A stretch of DNA of 64,000 nt from CAZEQK01 sp964514395. GTDB taxonomy: Bacteria > Bacillota > Bacilli > Tepidibacillales > Tepidibacillaceae. The stretch lies in the NCBI GenBank assembly GCA_964514395.1, contig CAZEQK010000005.1:1-64000 (forward strand). Reading direction: 5' to 3'. Positions 25,578 through 34,897 of this stretch are shown here, one piece after another; position 1 is the first letter of the stretch, and each line of letters opens with the position of its first letter. A program made the position numbers and the translations under genes. The notes under the pieces were generated by a model. That model searched no databases and was not told the origin of the DNA. It worked only from the letters and a program-made list of their open reading frames with translations.

Positions 25578-27356
25578 ATGGAAGAGAAAAAGATTTTAAA
25601 AGGTGGGAGCTTTTTAATTGAAGATATCCAACCTGATGCTATTTATACGCCAGAAGATTTTACAGATGAGCATAAAATGATTGCAAAAACGACATGGGAT
25701 TTTGTTGAAGGAGAAGTGCTACCAAATGTTGAAGAAATGGAGCACAAGGATTTTGATTTAGTAGTTAAATTATTAAAGGAAGCAGGAGAATTGGGTTTAT
25801 TAGGAGCTGATGTTCCTGAGGAGTATGGTGGAATCGGTTTAGACAAAATCAGTTCTTCTCTTATTACTGAAAATATAGCTAAGGCTGGTTCCTTTGCGCT
25901 AAGTCATGGCGCCCATGTTGGAATAGGAACTTTACCAATTGTGTTTTTTGGTAATGAAGAGCAACGCCATAAATACTTGCCAGCTCTGGCTACAGGAGAA
26001 AAAATTGCAGCATATGCTCTTACAGAACCAACATCTGGTTCAGATGCCTTAGGAGCAAAGTCAACAGCAGTGCTAAGCGATGACGGTAAATATTATATTT
26101 TAAACGGAACAAAACAATTTATTACTAATGCAGGCTTTGCCGATGTGTTTGTTGTTTATGCCAAGGTTGATGGAGATAAATTTTCTGCTTTTATTGTAGA
26201 AAGAGAGTATGAGGGTGTGTCAGTTGGTAATGAAGAAAAGAAAATGGGTATTAGAGGCTCCTCAACCCGTCCATTGATACTTGAGGATGCAAAGGTCCCT
26301 GCTGAGAATCTACTAGGTGAGATAGGTAGAGGACATATCATTGCCTTTAATATATTAAATATTGGACGTTATAAGCTTGGTATTGGTACAGTTGGTACTT
26401 CAAAAAGAATTCTAGAAGTAGCAACGAAATATGCGAAAGAAAGAAAACAATTTAAAGTACCATTAACAACCTTTACCTTAATCCAAGAAAAATTAGCAGA
26501 AATGGCGATTAGCGCTTATGTTAATGAAACCACTGTATATCGTACTGGTGGATTAATTGAGGATATGCTTAGTAGTTTTAAGGGTGATAAGGAAGATGAA
26601 GGGCGTAAGGTAGCAAACGGTATTGCAGAATATGCGATAGAATGTTCAATTAATAAGGTTTTTGGATCAGAATCTTTAGATTTTGTGGTGGATGAAGGAG
26701 TTCAAATACACGGTGGTTATGGTTTTATTGAAGAATATGAGGTAGAAAGATTGTATAGGGATTCAAGAATTAATCGTATTTTTGAGGGTACAAATGAAAT
26801 AAATAGATTATTGATACCTGGAACATTGCTTCGTAAAGGTATGAAAGGAGAAATCCCTTTATTACAGGCTGCTGAAAACCTTCAAAAGGAATTAATGGGA
26901 ATCATGGCAGTAATGCCAGACGATACGCCACTAAGCCAAGAAAAAGGATTATTGGATATGGCTAAAAAATTATTTTTAATGGTATCAGGTCTAGCAGTAC
27001 AAAAATATCAACAAAAAATCGAACAAGAACAAGAAGTTTTAAGAAATATAGCGGATATGATCATCGATATCTATGGGATGGAAAGTGCAATTTTAAGAAC
27101 ATTGAAGGCTATTCAACATGTAGGGTTGGAGAAATCAGTCCATAAGGTAGAAATGACAGAGGTTTATGTTCAAGAAACATTTGAAAAAATCTCGACTACA
27201 GCAAAAGCTACCTTAGCAGCAATGGAAGAAGGAGATGTATTAAGAACCCAGCTTTCTATTCATAAAAAACTAACCCGTTATACACCTATCAATACTGTAA
27301 AACTTAAGCGCAATATTGCTTCAAGGATTATCGAAGCTGAAAAGTACTTGGTTTAA
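25578..27356 (+). CDS. fadE: Acyl-CoA dehydrogenase, long-chain (FadE)
   Basis: 592 residues, longer than ordinary acyl-CoA dehydrogenases because of a C-terminal helical extension typical of Bacillus FadE. It shows YALTEPTSGSDALGAKS, the FAD-domain motif QIHGGYGFIEEYEVERLYRD, and IFEGTNEINRLLIPGTLL. It catalyses the first step of beta-oxidation and passes electrons to ETF. The start is ATG 25578, after GGAGGAG; an in-frame ATG at 25554 lacks a site. It ends the island and shares a terminator with the convergent rpsT. Confidence 0.93.
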   Translation: MEEKKILKGGSFLIEDIQPDAIYTPEDFTDEHKMIAKTTWDFVEGEVLPNVEEMEHKDFDLVVKLLKEAGELGLLGADVPEEYGGIGLDKISSSLITENIAKAGSFALSHGAHVGIGTLPIVFFGNEEQRHKYLPALATGEKIAAYALTEPTSGSDALGAKSTAVLSDDGKYYILNGTKQFITNAGFADVFVVYAKVDGDKFSAFIVEREYEGVSVGNEEKKMGIRGSSTRPLILEDAKVPAENLLGEIGRGHIIAFNILNIGRYKLGIGTVGTSKRILEVATKYAKERKQFKVPLTTFTLIQEKLAEMAISAYVNETTVYRTGGLIEDMLSSFKGDKEDEGRKVANGIAEYAIECSINKVFGSESLDFVVDEGVQIHGGYGFIEEYEVERLYRDSRINRIFEGTNEINRLLIPGTLLRKGMKGEIPLLQAAENLQKELMGIMAVMPDDTPLSQEKGLLDMAKKLFLMVSGLAVQKYQQKIEQEQEVLRNIADMIIDIYGMESAILRTLKAIQHVGLEKSVHKVEMTEVYVQETFEKISTTAKATLAAMEEGDVLRTQLSIHKKLTRYTPINTVKLKRNIASRIIEAEKYLV

Positions 27357-27367
27357 GCAGACGAAAA

Positions 27368-27402
27368 TAAAAAGCGACCTATTGGGTCGCTTTTTTATTT
27401 TT
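27368..27402. terminator. Bidirectional terminator between fadE and rpsT
   Basis: AGCGACC pairs with GGTCGCT around a short ATTG-containing loop, with A residues on the left and TTTTTT on the right, so it can end both convergent transcripts. Confidence 0.85.
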
Positions 27403-27423
27403 GAAAATTAATAGTATTTAAAT

Positions 27424-27702
27424 TTATGCGTTTGCAGTGTTAGCTAGTGCATTAAACTTTTTAGTTAAACGAGATTTTTTACGAGAAGCAACATTTTTAT
27501 GGATAAGACCCTTTGTGACCGCTTTATCTAAACGTTTGGTTGCATTCAAGAGCGCTGTTTTTGCTGCTTCCATATCATTATTCTCTAATGCAACTTCATA
27601 AGTCTTTATAGATGTACGAAGTGCTGATTTTTGTGATGCATTTTTTTCATTTCTTCTATTTGAGGTCTTTACACGCTTTATAGCTGATTTAATATTAGGC
27701 AT
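27424..27702 (-). CDS. rpsT: 30S ribosomal protein bS20
   Basis: 92 residues, strongly basic and alanine-rich, beginning MPNIKSAIKRVKTS, the bS20 signature. It binds 16S rRNA in the small subunit. The start is ATG 27702 with AAGGAGGTG upstream; an in-frame GTG at 27711 overlaps that site. It is transcribed away from gpr, the standard Bacillus arrangement. Confidence 0.95.
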   Translation of the reverse strand: MPNIKSAIKRVKTSNRRNEKNASQKSALRTSIKTYEVALENNDMEAAKTALLNATKRLDKAVTKGLIHKNVASRKKSRLTKKFNALANTANA

Positions 27703-27867
27703 TACATTCACCTCCTTGGTGCAACCCTATGTAAATATATAAGTACAACATTCAACATTTTAACATGTCAATATAAAAAAAGCAAGATATCAACAGTAAC
27801 GATCAGGAATAAATTTCTTGTTTCGTAGAAGAATAGGAACACAGAAAAAATGCTAGGAGGTTATCGA

Positions 27868-28911
27868 ATGGATAAACAGATTGATTTAAGTCATTATCAA
27901 ATTAGAACTGATTTAGCGATTGAAAGTCATAGGCTTGCTCTAGAAAAACAAAAAAAGATTCCTGGAGTTGATATTGAAGAGTTTGATTTTGAAAGGATTC
28001 ATATGACAAAGCTACTTGTAAAGAATGATGAAGGAAGTAAAGCTGTAAATAAACCAATTGGTAATTATATTACCTTTGAAGCTCCTCATTTACGACTACA
28101 TGATACAAAGATGCAAGAAGAGATGACCTATGTTTTTGCTAAAGAATTTGAAAAGTATTTAAAGGATTTAGAACTTAAAGACCACGCAAAAACATTGGTA
28201 ATAGGATTAGGGAATTGGAATGTGACACCAGATGCCTTAGGTCCAATGGTAGTAGAAAACTTATTAATTACAAGACATTTGTTTGAGCTGATGCCAGATA
28301 AAGTTAACGATGGATTTAGACCTGTTAGTGCATTGGCACCTGGAGTATTAGGGATAACTGGTATTGAGACAAGTGAGATTGTTTATGGAATCGTTGAAAA
28401 GACAAATCCAGATTTAGTGATTGCAATCGATGCGTTAGCTTCACGTTCCATTGAAAGAGTCTATACAACCCTACAAATTGCTGATACAGGAATTCATCCA
28501 GGATCCGGGATAGGTAATAAACGTAAACCCATTGATAAGAAAAGCTTAGGAGTTCCTGTAATCGCTATTGGCGTACCTACTGTTGTAGATGCAGTTTCTA
28601 TTACTAGTGATACCATTGACTACATTTTAAAGCATTTAGGGAAACAAATGGATATAAGAAACCCTTTTAATAAACCATCCAAAAGCTCTGAAAATCAGGA
28701 GAAATTATTTGGACTCGTAGGTAGCTTAGATGAATCTGAGAAAAGACAGTTGATCTATGAGGTATTATCTCCACTAGGCTACAATTTAGTAGTTACTCCA
28801 AAAGAAGTAGATACATTTATGGAGGATATGGCAAATATTATTGCTAACGGTTTAAATATGGCACTCCACCATGCTGTTGATAATGAAAATGTAGCATCGT
28901 ATACCCACTAA
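27868..28911 (+). CDS. gpr: Germination protease GPR
   Basis: 347 residues. It shows SHYQIRTDLAIESH at the propeptide boundary, GLGNWNVTPDALGPMVVENL, IAIDALASRS and IHPGSGIGNKRKP. GPR degrades small acid-soluble spore proteins early in germination. It is made as a zymogen in the forespore. The aspartates in TPDALGP and AIDAL correspond to those proposed as catalytic in this unusual aspartic-type family. The start is ATG 27868, after AGGAGG. It shows that the organism sporulates. A forespore sigma promoter is expected, but I could not identify one convincingly. Confidence 0.95.
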   Translation: MDKQIDLSHYQIRTDLAIESHRLALEKQKKIPGVDIEEFDFERIHMTKLLVKNDEGSKAVNKPIGNYITFEAPHLRLHDTKMQEEMTYVFAKEFEKYLKDLELKDHAKTLVIGLGNWNVTPDALGPMVVENLLITRHLFELMPDKVNDGFRPVSALAPGVLGITGIETSEIVYGIVEKTNPDLVIAIDALASRSIERVYTTLQIADTGIHPGSGIGNKRKPIDKKSLGVPVIAIGVPTVVDAVSITSDTIDYILKHLGKQMDIRNPFNKPSKSSENQEKLFGLVGSLDESEKRQLIYEVLSPLGYNLVVTPKEVDTFMEDMANIIANGLNMALHHAVDNENVASYTH

Positions 28912-28997
28912 TAGGGTATATATAACTTATTTTGTTCTAATTATAGATTGTCCACATATAGTATTAAAAAAGGGACAGGAAGAGAAAGGATGCAAAA

Positions 28998-30134
28998 ATG
29001 AGACAACCATCTATTCAAAAAATATTCATTCGTTTAGTGACTGGTTTGATTTTATTTTTCATCTTGATAAGTGGCTTAATTTTAAATATATCCACAAAAG
29101 AAATTAATGCACAATCATACACTCCTTATCGCGAACAATTAACATGGGAATCGGAAAAATTAGTTCGTTTAATGGAGATGGAAATACCGCTACTCTCATT
29201 AAATGTACGAGATCAAGAAAGTAATAAAGAGAAAACGAAGAACAGTTTACTTGATTTATTATTGTTAACAATAAGCAATCCTAATGATTGGATAAAAGAA
29301 GAGATACCAACATTTTCTTTTGTAAAAGAAAATGGAAATAAGGAAATAGAATTACCTGTGGAATCGTGGCCTTCAGATGATTTTTTTATTGCTGAAAAAA
29401 GTAATCAAGCGAATACTTCACAACAGGAGGCTAATGATAAAAGCAATCAAAATACAAGCGCTATTCCAGTAAGCACGGGAAATAAAAAGGTGGTATTTAT
29501 TTATCATACTCATAATAGAGAATCATTCTTACCAGAATTGAAAACGAATGATATTACGAAAGCCTTTGACCCAACCATTAATATAACTTTAGTAGGAAAG
29601 CAATTTAGTAAGGAATTAGAAAAATTAGGGATAGGTAATACATTGTCTACAAAGGATTATTGGCCTGAGCTAGAAGCATACTACTTATCCTATAAGTATT
29701 CTTTACAAACAGTACAAGCTGCATTAAGTAGTAATAAAAATTTGAAATATATTTTTGACATTCATCGAGATGCTAATCCTAATGGTGGAAAAGAACTAAC
29801 AACCCGTAAAATTAATGGGAAAAACTATGCAACTATTTTCTTTGTTATAGGTGAAGGAAACAAAAATTATGAGGAAAATAAAGGATTTGCTGAAAAAATT
29901 AATGCTGTGTTAGAAGAGATGTATCCAGGTATTTCTAGAGGAATTATAAAAAGACAAAAAACGAGTGGATCAAATGGAGAATATAATCAATCCGTATCTC
30001 CCAATAGTTTGACAATAGAAATAGGTGGTGTGAATAACACACTACAGGAGGAGTATCAATCAGCTAAAGCTCTTGCTGAAGCTTTTTCAGAAATATATTG
30101 GGAAGCAGTGAAAGTTCAAGCTAAACCAAATTAA
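28998..30134 (+). CDS. spoIIP: Stage II sporulation protein P
   Basis: 378 residues. One N-terminal membrane helix lies at about 10-32, followed by a low-complexity Ser/Asn/Gln linker (about 130-160) and the catalytic domain. That domain shows FIYHTHNRESFLP, DIHRDANPNG and SLTIEIGGVNNTLQEE, the metal ligands and Glu expected in SpoIIP. It is the amidase and endopeptidase that degrades peptidoglycan during forespore engulfment with SpoIID and SpoIIM. Order gpr-spoIIP-yqxA-lepA is as in Bacillus subtilis. Confidence 0.95.
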   Translation: MRQPSIQKIFIRLVTGLILFFILISGLILNISTKEINAQSYTPYREQLTWESEKLVRLMEMEIPLLSLNVRDQESNKEKTKNSLLDLLLLTISNPNDWIKEEIPTFSFVKENGNKEIELPVESWPSDDFFIAEKSNQANTSQQEANDKSNQNTSAIPVSTGNKKVVFIYHTHNRESFLPELKTNDITKAFDPTINITLVGKQFSKELEKLGIGNTLSTKDYWPELEAYYLSYKYSLQTVQAALSSNKNLKYIFDIHRDANPNGGKELTTRKINGKNYATIFFVIGEGNKNYEENKGFAEKINAVLEEMYPGISRGIIKRQKTSGSNGEYNQSVSPNSLTIEIGGVNNTLQEEYQSAKALAEAFSEIYWEAVKVQAKPN

Positions 30135-30154
30135 TTTTATAAGGAGTGTAAAAA

Positions 30155-30529
30155 GTGGGTAAATTAAGTTTAAAATTTGTATCGATGGTACTATTACTGT
30201 TATTTGGAATACTATTAGGGATGAATATGGCTGAAAAAGGGATTTATCGGGTTGCAGGCAATCCTGAGCTTAATCCTCAGAGCTTACAGGTGATGAATAA
30301 TGAAGAAGGAATTGCTGTAAAAGTTTTGGGAAAAACATATGTAACTGAACTACCTAAAAAAGATACAATTGGTAATAAAAAAACTAGCGATGCAGATAAA
30401 TTACAACATACTTCAAGCGAATTAGTAACGCATGTGAGTTTTATTAGTAAGGTTGGTAATAAGTTAGGAGATCTCTTTCAGATTGGTGCTGAAAAGGGTC
30501 TAGAAATAGTATCGAAGATTTTAGATTAG
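30155..30529 (+). CDS. yqxA: YqxA-like small membrane-anchored protein (DUF3679)
   Basis: 124 residues with one N-terminal helix (FVSMVLLLLFGILLGMNMAEKG) and a short outer domain. The pattern FGMLxGMxxAxxG near the start, the size, and its position between spoIIP and lepA match YqxA of Bacillus subtilis. The function is not known. GTG 30155 follows AAGGAGTG. A terminator at 30532-30566 closes the unit. Confidence 0.75.
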   Translation: MGKLSLKFVSMVLLLLFGILLGMNMAEKGIYRVAGNPELNPQSLQVMNNEEGIAVKVLGKTYVTELPKKDTIGNKKTSDADKLQHTSSELVTHVSFISKVGNKLGDLFQIGAEKGLEIVSKILD

Positions 30530-30531
30530 TG

Positions 30532-30566
30532 ATTAACCATTTGACGAAGATGGTTGATTTTTTTTA
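30532..30566 (+). terminator. Rho-independent terminator after yqxA
   Basis: TTAACCAT and ATGGTTGA flank a 9-nt loop and are followed by a run of eight T residues. Confidence 0.8.
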
Positions 30567-30688
30567 TTCACCTGATAGTTTAATTAATTGTTTCCATAAC
30601 AAAGCCTCTATATATCTTATATTGTATCTATAAATGATAATTGATATAATAAAATGCAGTGCATTTGTAAGTTCTAGGAGGAATCGTT

Positions 30689-32503
30689 ATGGACCAGAGA
30701 AATAGACAAAATAAAATCAGAAATTTTTCGATTATTGCGCACATAGATCATGGGAAATCAACGTTAGCAGATCGGATATTAGAATATACAGGTGCTTTAA
30801 CTGCTAGAGAAATGGAAGAACAGGTTTTAGATCAGATGGATTTAGAACGAGAACGAGGTATAACAATCAAACTACAGTCGGTAAAATTAAATTATAAAGC
30901 GAAAGATGGAGTTGAATATATATTAAATCTTATTGATACTCCTGGACATGTAGATTTTACTTATGAGGTTTCTAGATCTTTAGCTGCATGTGAAGGGGCG
31001 GTTCTTGTCGTTGATGCGGCACAGGGGATTGAAGCCCAAACCTTAGCAAATGTGTATTTAGCATTAGAAAACGATTTAGAAATTGTACCAGTTGTAAACA
31101 AGATTGATTTACCTAGTGCTGAGCCGGAACGTGTGAAGCAGGAGATAGAAGATGTGATTGGTCTCGATTCTTCCGATGCAGTTTTGGCATCAGCGAAGTC
31201 GGGTATAGGTATTGAAGAAATATTAGAACAGATAGTTAAAAAGATTCCTTCTCCAAAAGGGAGTTATGACGAACCTTTACAAGCTCTAATATTCGATTCA
31301 TTATATGATGCTTATAAGGGAGCAATAACTTATATCAGGGTTATGAATGGAAGCATAAAGCCTGGAATGAAGATTAAGATGATGTCTACAGGTAAGACAT
31401 TTGAAGTAAATGAAGTTGGTGTTTTTAAACCAAAAATGGTTCAAGTCGATGAACTATCGGTTGGGGACGTAGGCTATGTCGTTTCAGCAATTAAAAACGT
31501 AAAGGATACTCGTGTGGGAGACACCATTACAGATGCAAAGAAACCAGCTATGGAGGCTTTGCCTGGCTATCGTAAGGTTAATCCAATGGTTTTTTGTGGA
31601 TTATATCCAATAGATAGTCAAGAATATGAAGATTTAAGAGAAGCACTAGAAAAGCTGGAACTAAATGATTCAGCATTAAAATATGAAGCTGAGTCATCAC
31701 AGGCTCTAGGTTTTGGTTTTAGATGTGGTTTTTTAGGACTGCTTCATATGGAAATTATACAAGAACGAATAGAACGGGAGTTTGGTATTGATTTAATCAC
31801 AACTGCTCCTAGTGTTATCTATCATGTCACCAAAACAGACGGAAAAAAAATTGCGATTGATAATCCAACCAACATGCCAGATCCAAATAACATTGATTTT
31901 ATTGAAGAACCATTTGTTAAGGCAAGTATCATGGTTCCTAATGATTTTGTTGGGGCGGTAATGGAATTGTGTCAAAGGAAACGCGGTGAATTTATCGATA
32001 TGCAGTATCTAGATGTTAATCGTGTAACATTGACTTATCATATGCCGTTATCGGAGATTGTTTATGATTTTTTCGACCAATTAAAATCAAGTACAAAAGG
32101 TTACGCTTCATTAGATTATGAGCTCATTGGATATAAAACATCCAATTTGGTGAAGATAGATATTTTATTAAATAATGAAACTATAGATGCTCTATCCTTC
32201 ATTGCTCACAAAGATAAGGCACAGCACCGTGGACGTCAGATTACTGAAAAATTAAAGAAGTTAATACCAAGACAGATGTTTGAAGTTCCTATCCAAGCTG
32301 CGATTGGTAACAAAATAATTTCGAGGGAAACAATCAGCGCCATGAGAAAAAATGTACTTTCTAAATGCTATGGTGGTGATATTTCTCGAAAAAGAAAGCT
32401 TTTAGAAAAGCAAAAGGAAGGAAAAAAACGAATGAAAGCAGTTGGTTCTGTAGAGGTTCCGCAAGAGGCCTTTATGGCAGTCTTAAAAATTGATAATCAA
32501 TAA
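30689..32503 (+). CDS. lepA: Elongation factor 4 (LepA) GTPase
   Basis: 604 residues. The G1 motif is AHIDHGKST, G2/G3 are RGITIK and DTPGHVDF, and G4 is NKIDLP. The LepA-specific C-terminal domain holds YSEKLKK-like basic stretches including KDKAQHRGRQITEKLKKLIP. It binds ribosomes and promotes back-translocation or initiation quality control. ATG 30689 follows AGGAGG. A hairpin lies between it and hemW. Confidence 0.97.
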   Translation: MDQRNRQNKIRNFSIIAHIDHGKSTLADRILEYTGALTAREMEEQVLDQMDLERERGITIKLQSVKLNYKAKDGVEYILNLIDTPGHVDFTYEVSRSLAACEGAVLVVDAAQGIEAQTLANVYLALENDLEIVPVVNKIDLPSAEPERVKQEIEDVIGLDSSDAVLASAKSGIGIEEILEQIVKKIPSPKGSYDEPLQALIFDSLYDAYKGAITYIRVMNGSIKPGMKIKMMSTGKTFEVNEVGVFKPKMVQVDELSVGDVGYVVSAIKNVKDTRVGDTITDAKKPAMEALPGYRKVNPMVFCGLYPIDSQEYEDLREALEKLELNDSALKYEAESSQALGFGFRCGFLGLLHMEIIQERIEREFGIDLITTAPSVIYHVTKTDGKKIAIDNPTNMPDPNNIDFIEEPFVKASIMVPNDFVGAVMELCQRKRGEFIDMQYLDVNRVTLTYHMPLSEIVYDFFDQLKSSTKGYASLDYELIGYKTSNLVKIDILLNNETIDALSFIAHKDKAQHRGRQITEKLKKLIPRQMFEVPIQAAIGNKIISRETISAMRKNVLSKCYGGDISRKRKLLEKQKEGKKRMKAVGSVEVPQEAFMAVLKIDNQ

Positions 32504-32505
32504 TT

Positions 32506-32529
32506 AAAACCTGCATTAATGTAGGTTTT
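32506..32529 (+). terminator. Short stem-loop between lepA and hemW
   Basis: AAAACCTGC pairs with GTAGGTTTT (one G-U) around ATTAAT. The T-run is interrupted, so it is probably an attenuator that still lets hemW be read from lepA. Confidence 0.5.
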
Positions 32530-32552
32530 ATATTTGTTTAGGAGAGATATTT

Positions 32553-33695
32553 ATGTCAAATTCAGTATATATTCATATACCTTTTTGTCAATATAAATGT
32601 CATTATTGTGATTTTAATTCCTACAAAGTAGATGGACAGCCGGTGCTGGAATACTTAAAAGCACTAGATAAAGAGATGGAACTAACTGTGTCATTACATC
32701 CACCAAGTAATATTAAAACTATTTTTGTAGGTGGGGGGACACCATCCATACTTGCTCCTAAGGAATTAGAAATACTTTTCAAATCGATTAAGAAGCATTT
32801 CCCAGTTTGGAATAAGCATGATTTTGAGTTCACTGTTGAAGCAAATCCTGGTTCTGTTGAACTAGATAAACTTCAAGTGATGAAGGAATATGGTGTGAAT
32901 CGAATTAGTATGGGGGTAGAAGCATTTCAAGATGAGCTACTCCAATATATTGGCAGGATTCATACCGTTCGTGATGCCTATGACAGTATTGAAAATGCAT
33001 ATAAAATTGGGATTACAAATATTAATATCGACCTTATGTTTGGGCTTCCAAAACAAACCTTAGAAATGATGAAGGAAAGCTTAAAAAAGGCAATAGCATT
33101 AGATTTACCACATTATTCTATTTATAGTTTAAAGGTTGAAGAGAATACACTTTTTGATTCATTGTACCAAAAAGGGAAGCTCCCCCTTCCTGATGAGGAA
33201 TCAGAATTACAGATGTTTTTATTAACAATAGAAGAGTTAAAAAAGAATGGCTATAAGCATTATGAAATCAGTAATTTCGCAAAATCTGGCTATGAGAGTA
33301 AACACAATATGAATTATTGGAAAAATGGTTATTATTATGGAATAGGGGCAGGAGCCCATGGTTATATAAATGATATAAGAAATGAAAATATAAAGGGGAT
33401 CAATCCATATATAAAAATGTTATTAGAGAGCCAATCACTACCAAGGTTTGATGAATATCAAGTGACAGCTAAGGATAAAATGGAAAATATGATGATACTT
33501 GGATTAAGGTTACTTGATGGAGTAAGCTATCGAGAATTTAAAGAAGCATTTTCTCTTAATTTAAGAAAAGAATATCAAAAAGAAATGGATAAATTGATTC
33601 ATTTAGGTTTATTAATGGAGGATAATCAAGGGATAAGACTAACTAAAAAAGGTCTTATATATGGAAATAATGTTTTTGCAGAATTTATTTCTTAA
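32553..33695 (+). CDS. hemW: Radical SAM heme chaperone HemW
   Basis: 380 residues. The radical-SAM cluster motif is PFCQYKCHYCDF (CxxxCxxC). The residue after CD is Phe, and the fourth Cys typical of the coproporphyrinogen oxidase HemN is absent, which points to HemW. It inserts heme into respiratory proteins. GGGTPS and the C-terminal HemN_C domain (GLRLLDGVSYREFKE) are present. It follows lepA and precedes hrcA as in Bacillus. Confidence 0.92.
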   Translation: MSNSVYIHIPFCQYKCHYCDFNSYKVDGQPVLEYLKALDKEMELTVSLHPPSNIKTIFVGGGTPSILAPKELEILFKSIKKHFPVWNKHDFEFTVEANPGSVELDKLQVMKEYGVNRISMGVEAFQDELLQYIGRIHTVRDAYDSIENAYKIGITNINIDLMFGLPKQTLEMMKESLKKAIALDLPHYSIYSLKVEENTLFDSLYQKGKLPLPDEESELQMFLLTIEELKKNGYKHYEISNFAKSGYESKHNMNYWKNGYYYGIGAGAHGYINDIRNENIKGINPYIKMLLESQSLPRFDEYQVTAKDKMENMMILGLRLLDGVSYREFKEAFSLNLRKEYQKEMDKLIHLGLLMEDNQGIRLTKKGLIYGNNVFAEFIS

Positions 33696-33701
33696 TAACA
33701 A

Positions 33702-33731
33702 TTGACAAGACGGGTTCAAATTTGGTATTTT
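33702..33731 (+). promoter_or_regulatory. Sigma-A promoter of the hrcA-dnaK operon
   Basis: TTGACA (33702-33707) and TATTTT (33726-33731) lie 18 bp apart with TGG before the -10. The CIRCE operator begins 13 bp downstream, the usual arrangement. Confidence 0.6.
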
Positions 33732-33744
33732 GTATATAGATTTT

Positions 33745-33771
33745 TTAGCACTCGCTAAAGTCGAGTGCTAA
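33745..33771 (+). promoter_or_regulatory. CIRCE operator (HrcA binding site)
   Basis: TTAGCACTC, a 9-bp spacer, and GAGTGCTAA give a perfect match to the CIRCE consensus. It places hrcA, the chaperonin, grpE, dnaK and dnaJ under heat-relieved HrcA repression. Confidence 0.97.
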
Positions 33772-33812
33772 TAATAGATATTTAGAATGAAGCTATTTAG
33801 GAGGTGGATGGG

Positions 33813-34853
33813 TTGCTATCAGATAGGCAAAAACTAATATTAAGGGCTATTGTAAATAATTATATTCAAACTGCTGAACCAATTGGTTCTAGGGCTATAT
33901 CAAAATCAAATGATATTGGTTTCAGTCCAGCAACTATCCGAAATGAAATGGCTGATTTAGAAGAAATGGGTTTTTTAGAACAACCCCATACTTCATCAGG
34001 TAGAATTCCATCAAATAAAGGCTATCGTTTCTATGTTGATAATTTAATTGAGTTAAAGGACATGCAAGTAACACAGATAGAAACAATGAATATTAGTAAA
34101 ATTTTCACTGAACAATTTACAGAGTTTGAACAGGTGATTGAACAAACTGCAAGTATTTTATCGCAAATAACTAACTATACAAGTATTATTTTAGGACCAG
34201 AAATTTATCAAACAAAGCTAAAAATAATTCAGATTATACCTATTACCAATAAAAGTTTGGTTGTCATTCTTGTAACGAATACAGGAAGAGTCGAACATAA
34301 AACCATAAGTATACCAGATGGTATTTCTATAGGTGACGTAGAAAGATTGGTGAATTTCCTTAATCAAAAATTAGTTGATGTACCAATTTATCAGCTTAAA
34401 TCGAAAATCTATAATGAAATTAATAAAGAGTTTCAAAAAAATATTTTTAAATATGAGCAAACGATGGCAATTATTGATCAGTTCATATCAGATAATCAGA
34501 ATGAATCGGATGCCAAAATTTATTTAGGTGGTACTACAAATATTCTTAATCAACCCGAATTTAACGATATGAATACGATTAAGGATTTGTTTGATATGTT
34601 TGAAAAAACAGATCAGATAAAGCAATTAGTGAGAAGTAAAGGCAAAGGCATAGAAGTAAAAATTGGAACTGAGAACAAAATAGAGGTTGCTAGTAACTGT
34701 AGTATAATTACAGCGTCATATGAGATTGATGGTAGACCCTTTGGAACCATAGGGATATTTGGACCAACCCGGATGGATTATAGCAGAGTGATTCATATAT
34801 TAAACATCTTAATGGAGGATTTTTCGTCGTTAATTACTCGTTTATATAAATGA
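33813..34853 (+). CDS. hrcA: Heat-inducible transcription repressor HrcA
   Basis: 346 residues. The N-terminal winged helix shows LSDRQKLILRAIVNNYIQ, AEPIGSRAISK and SPATIRNEMADLEEMGFL. The C-terminal part includes SIITASYEIDGRPFGTIGIFGPTRMDYSRV. HrcA binds CIRCE and in Bacillus needs the GroE chaperonin for activity. TTG 33813 follows AGGAGGTGG at ideal spacing; the GTG at 33804 lies within that site. Here the next gene encodes a group II-type chaperonin rather than GrpE. Confidence 0.95.
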   Translation: MLSDRQKLILRAIVNNYIQTAEPIGSRAISKSNDIGFSPATIRNEMADLEEMGFLEQPHTSSGRIPSNKGYRFYVDNLIELKDMQVTQIETMNISKIFTEQFTEFEQVIEQTASILSQITNYTSIILGPEIYQTKLKIIQIIPITNKSLVVILVTNTGRVEHKTISIPDGISIGDVERLVNFLNQKLVDVPIYQLKSKIYNEINKEFQKNIFKYEQTMAIIDQFISDNQNESDAKIYLGGTTNILNQPEFNDMNTIKDLFDMFEKTDQIKQLVRSKGKGIEVKIGTENKIEVASNCSIITASYEIDGRPFGTIGIFGPTRMDYSRVIHILNILMEDFSSLITRLYK

Positions 34854-34897
34854 GTTACTTTGAGTATAGTTTGATTGAAGTTGAGAGGAAGTACAAG

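Noticed and set aside
27780..27867. A sigma-G promoter for gpr (GGAATA ... GAATA)
   Set aside because: The -10 match is too poor to report, although forespore expression is expected from the family.
28934..28962. A sigma-E promoter for spoIIP (CATATAGT as -10)
   Set aside because: The -10 fits, but no -35 match lies at the required spacing.
34850..34897. Upstream ATG as chaperonin start, overlapping the hrcA stop
   Set aside because: No ribosome binding site precedes it, whereas ATG 34898 has one and gives the usual N-terminus.
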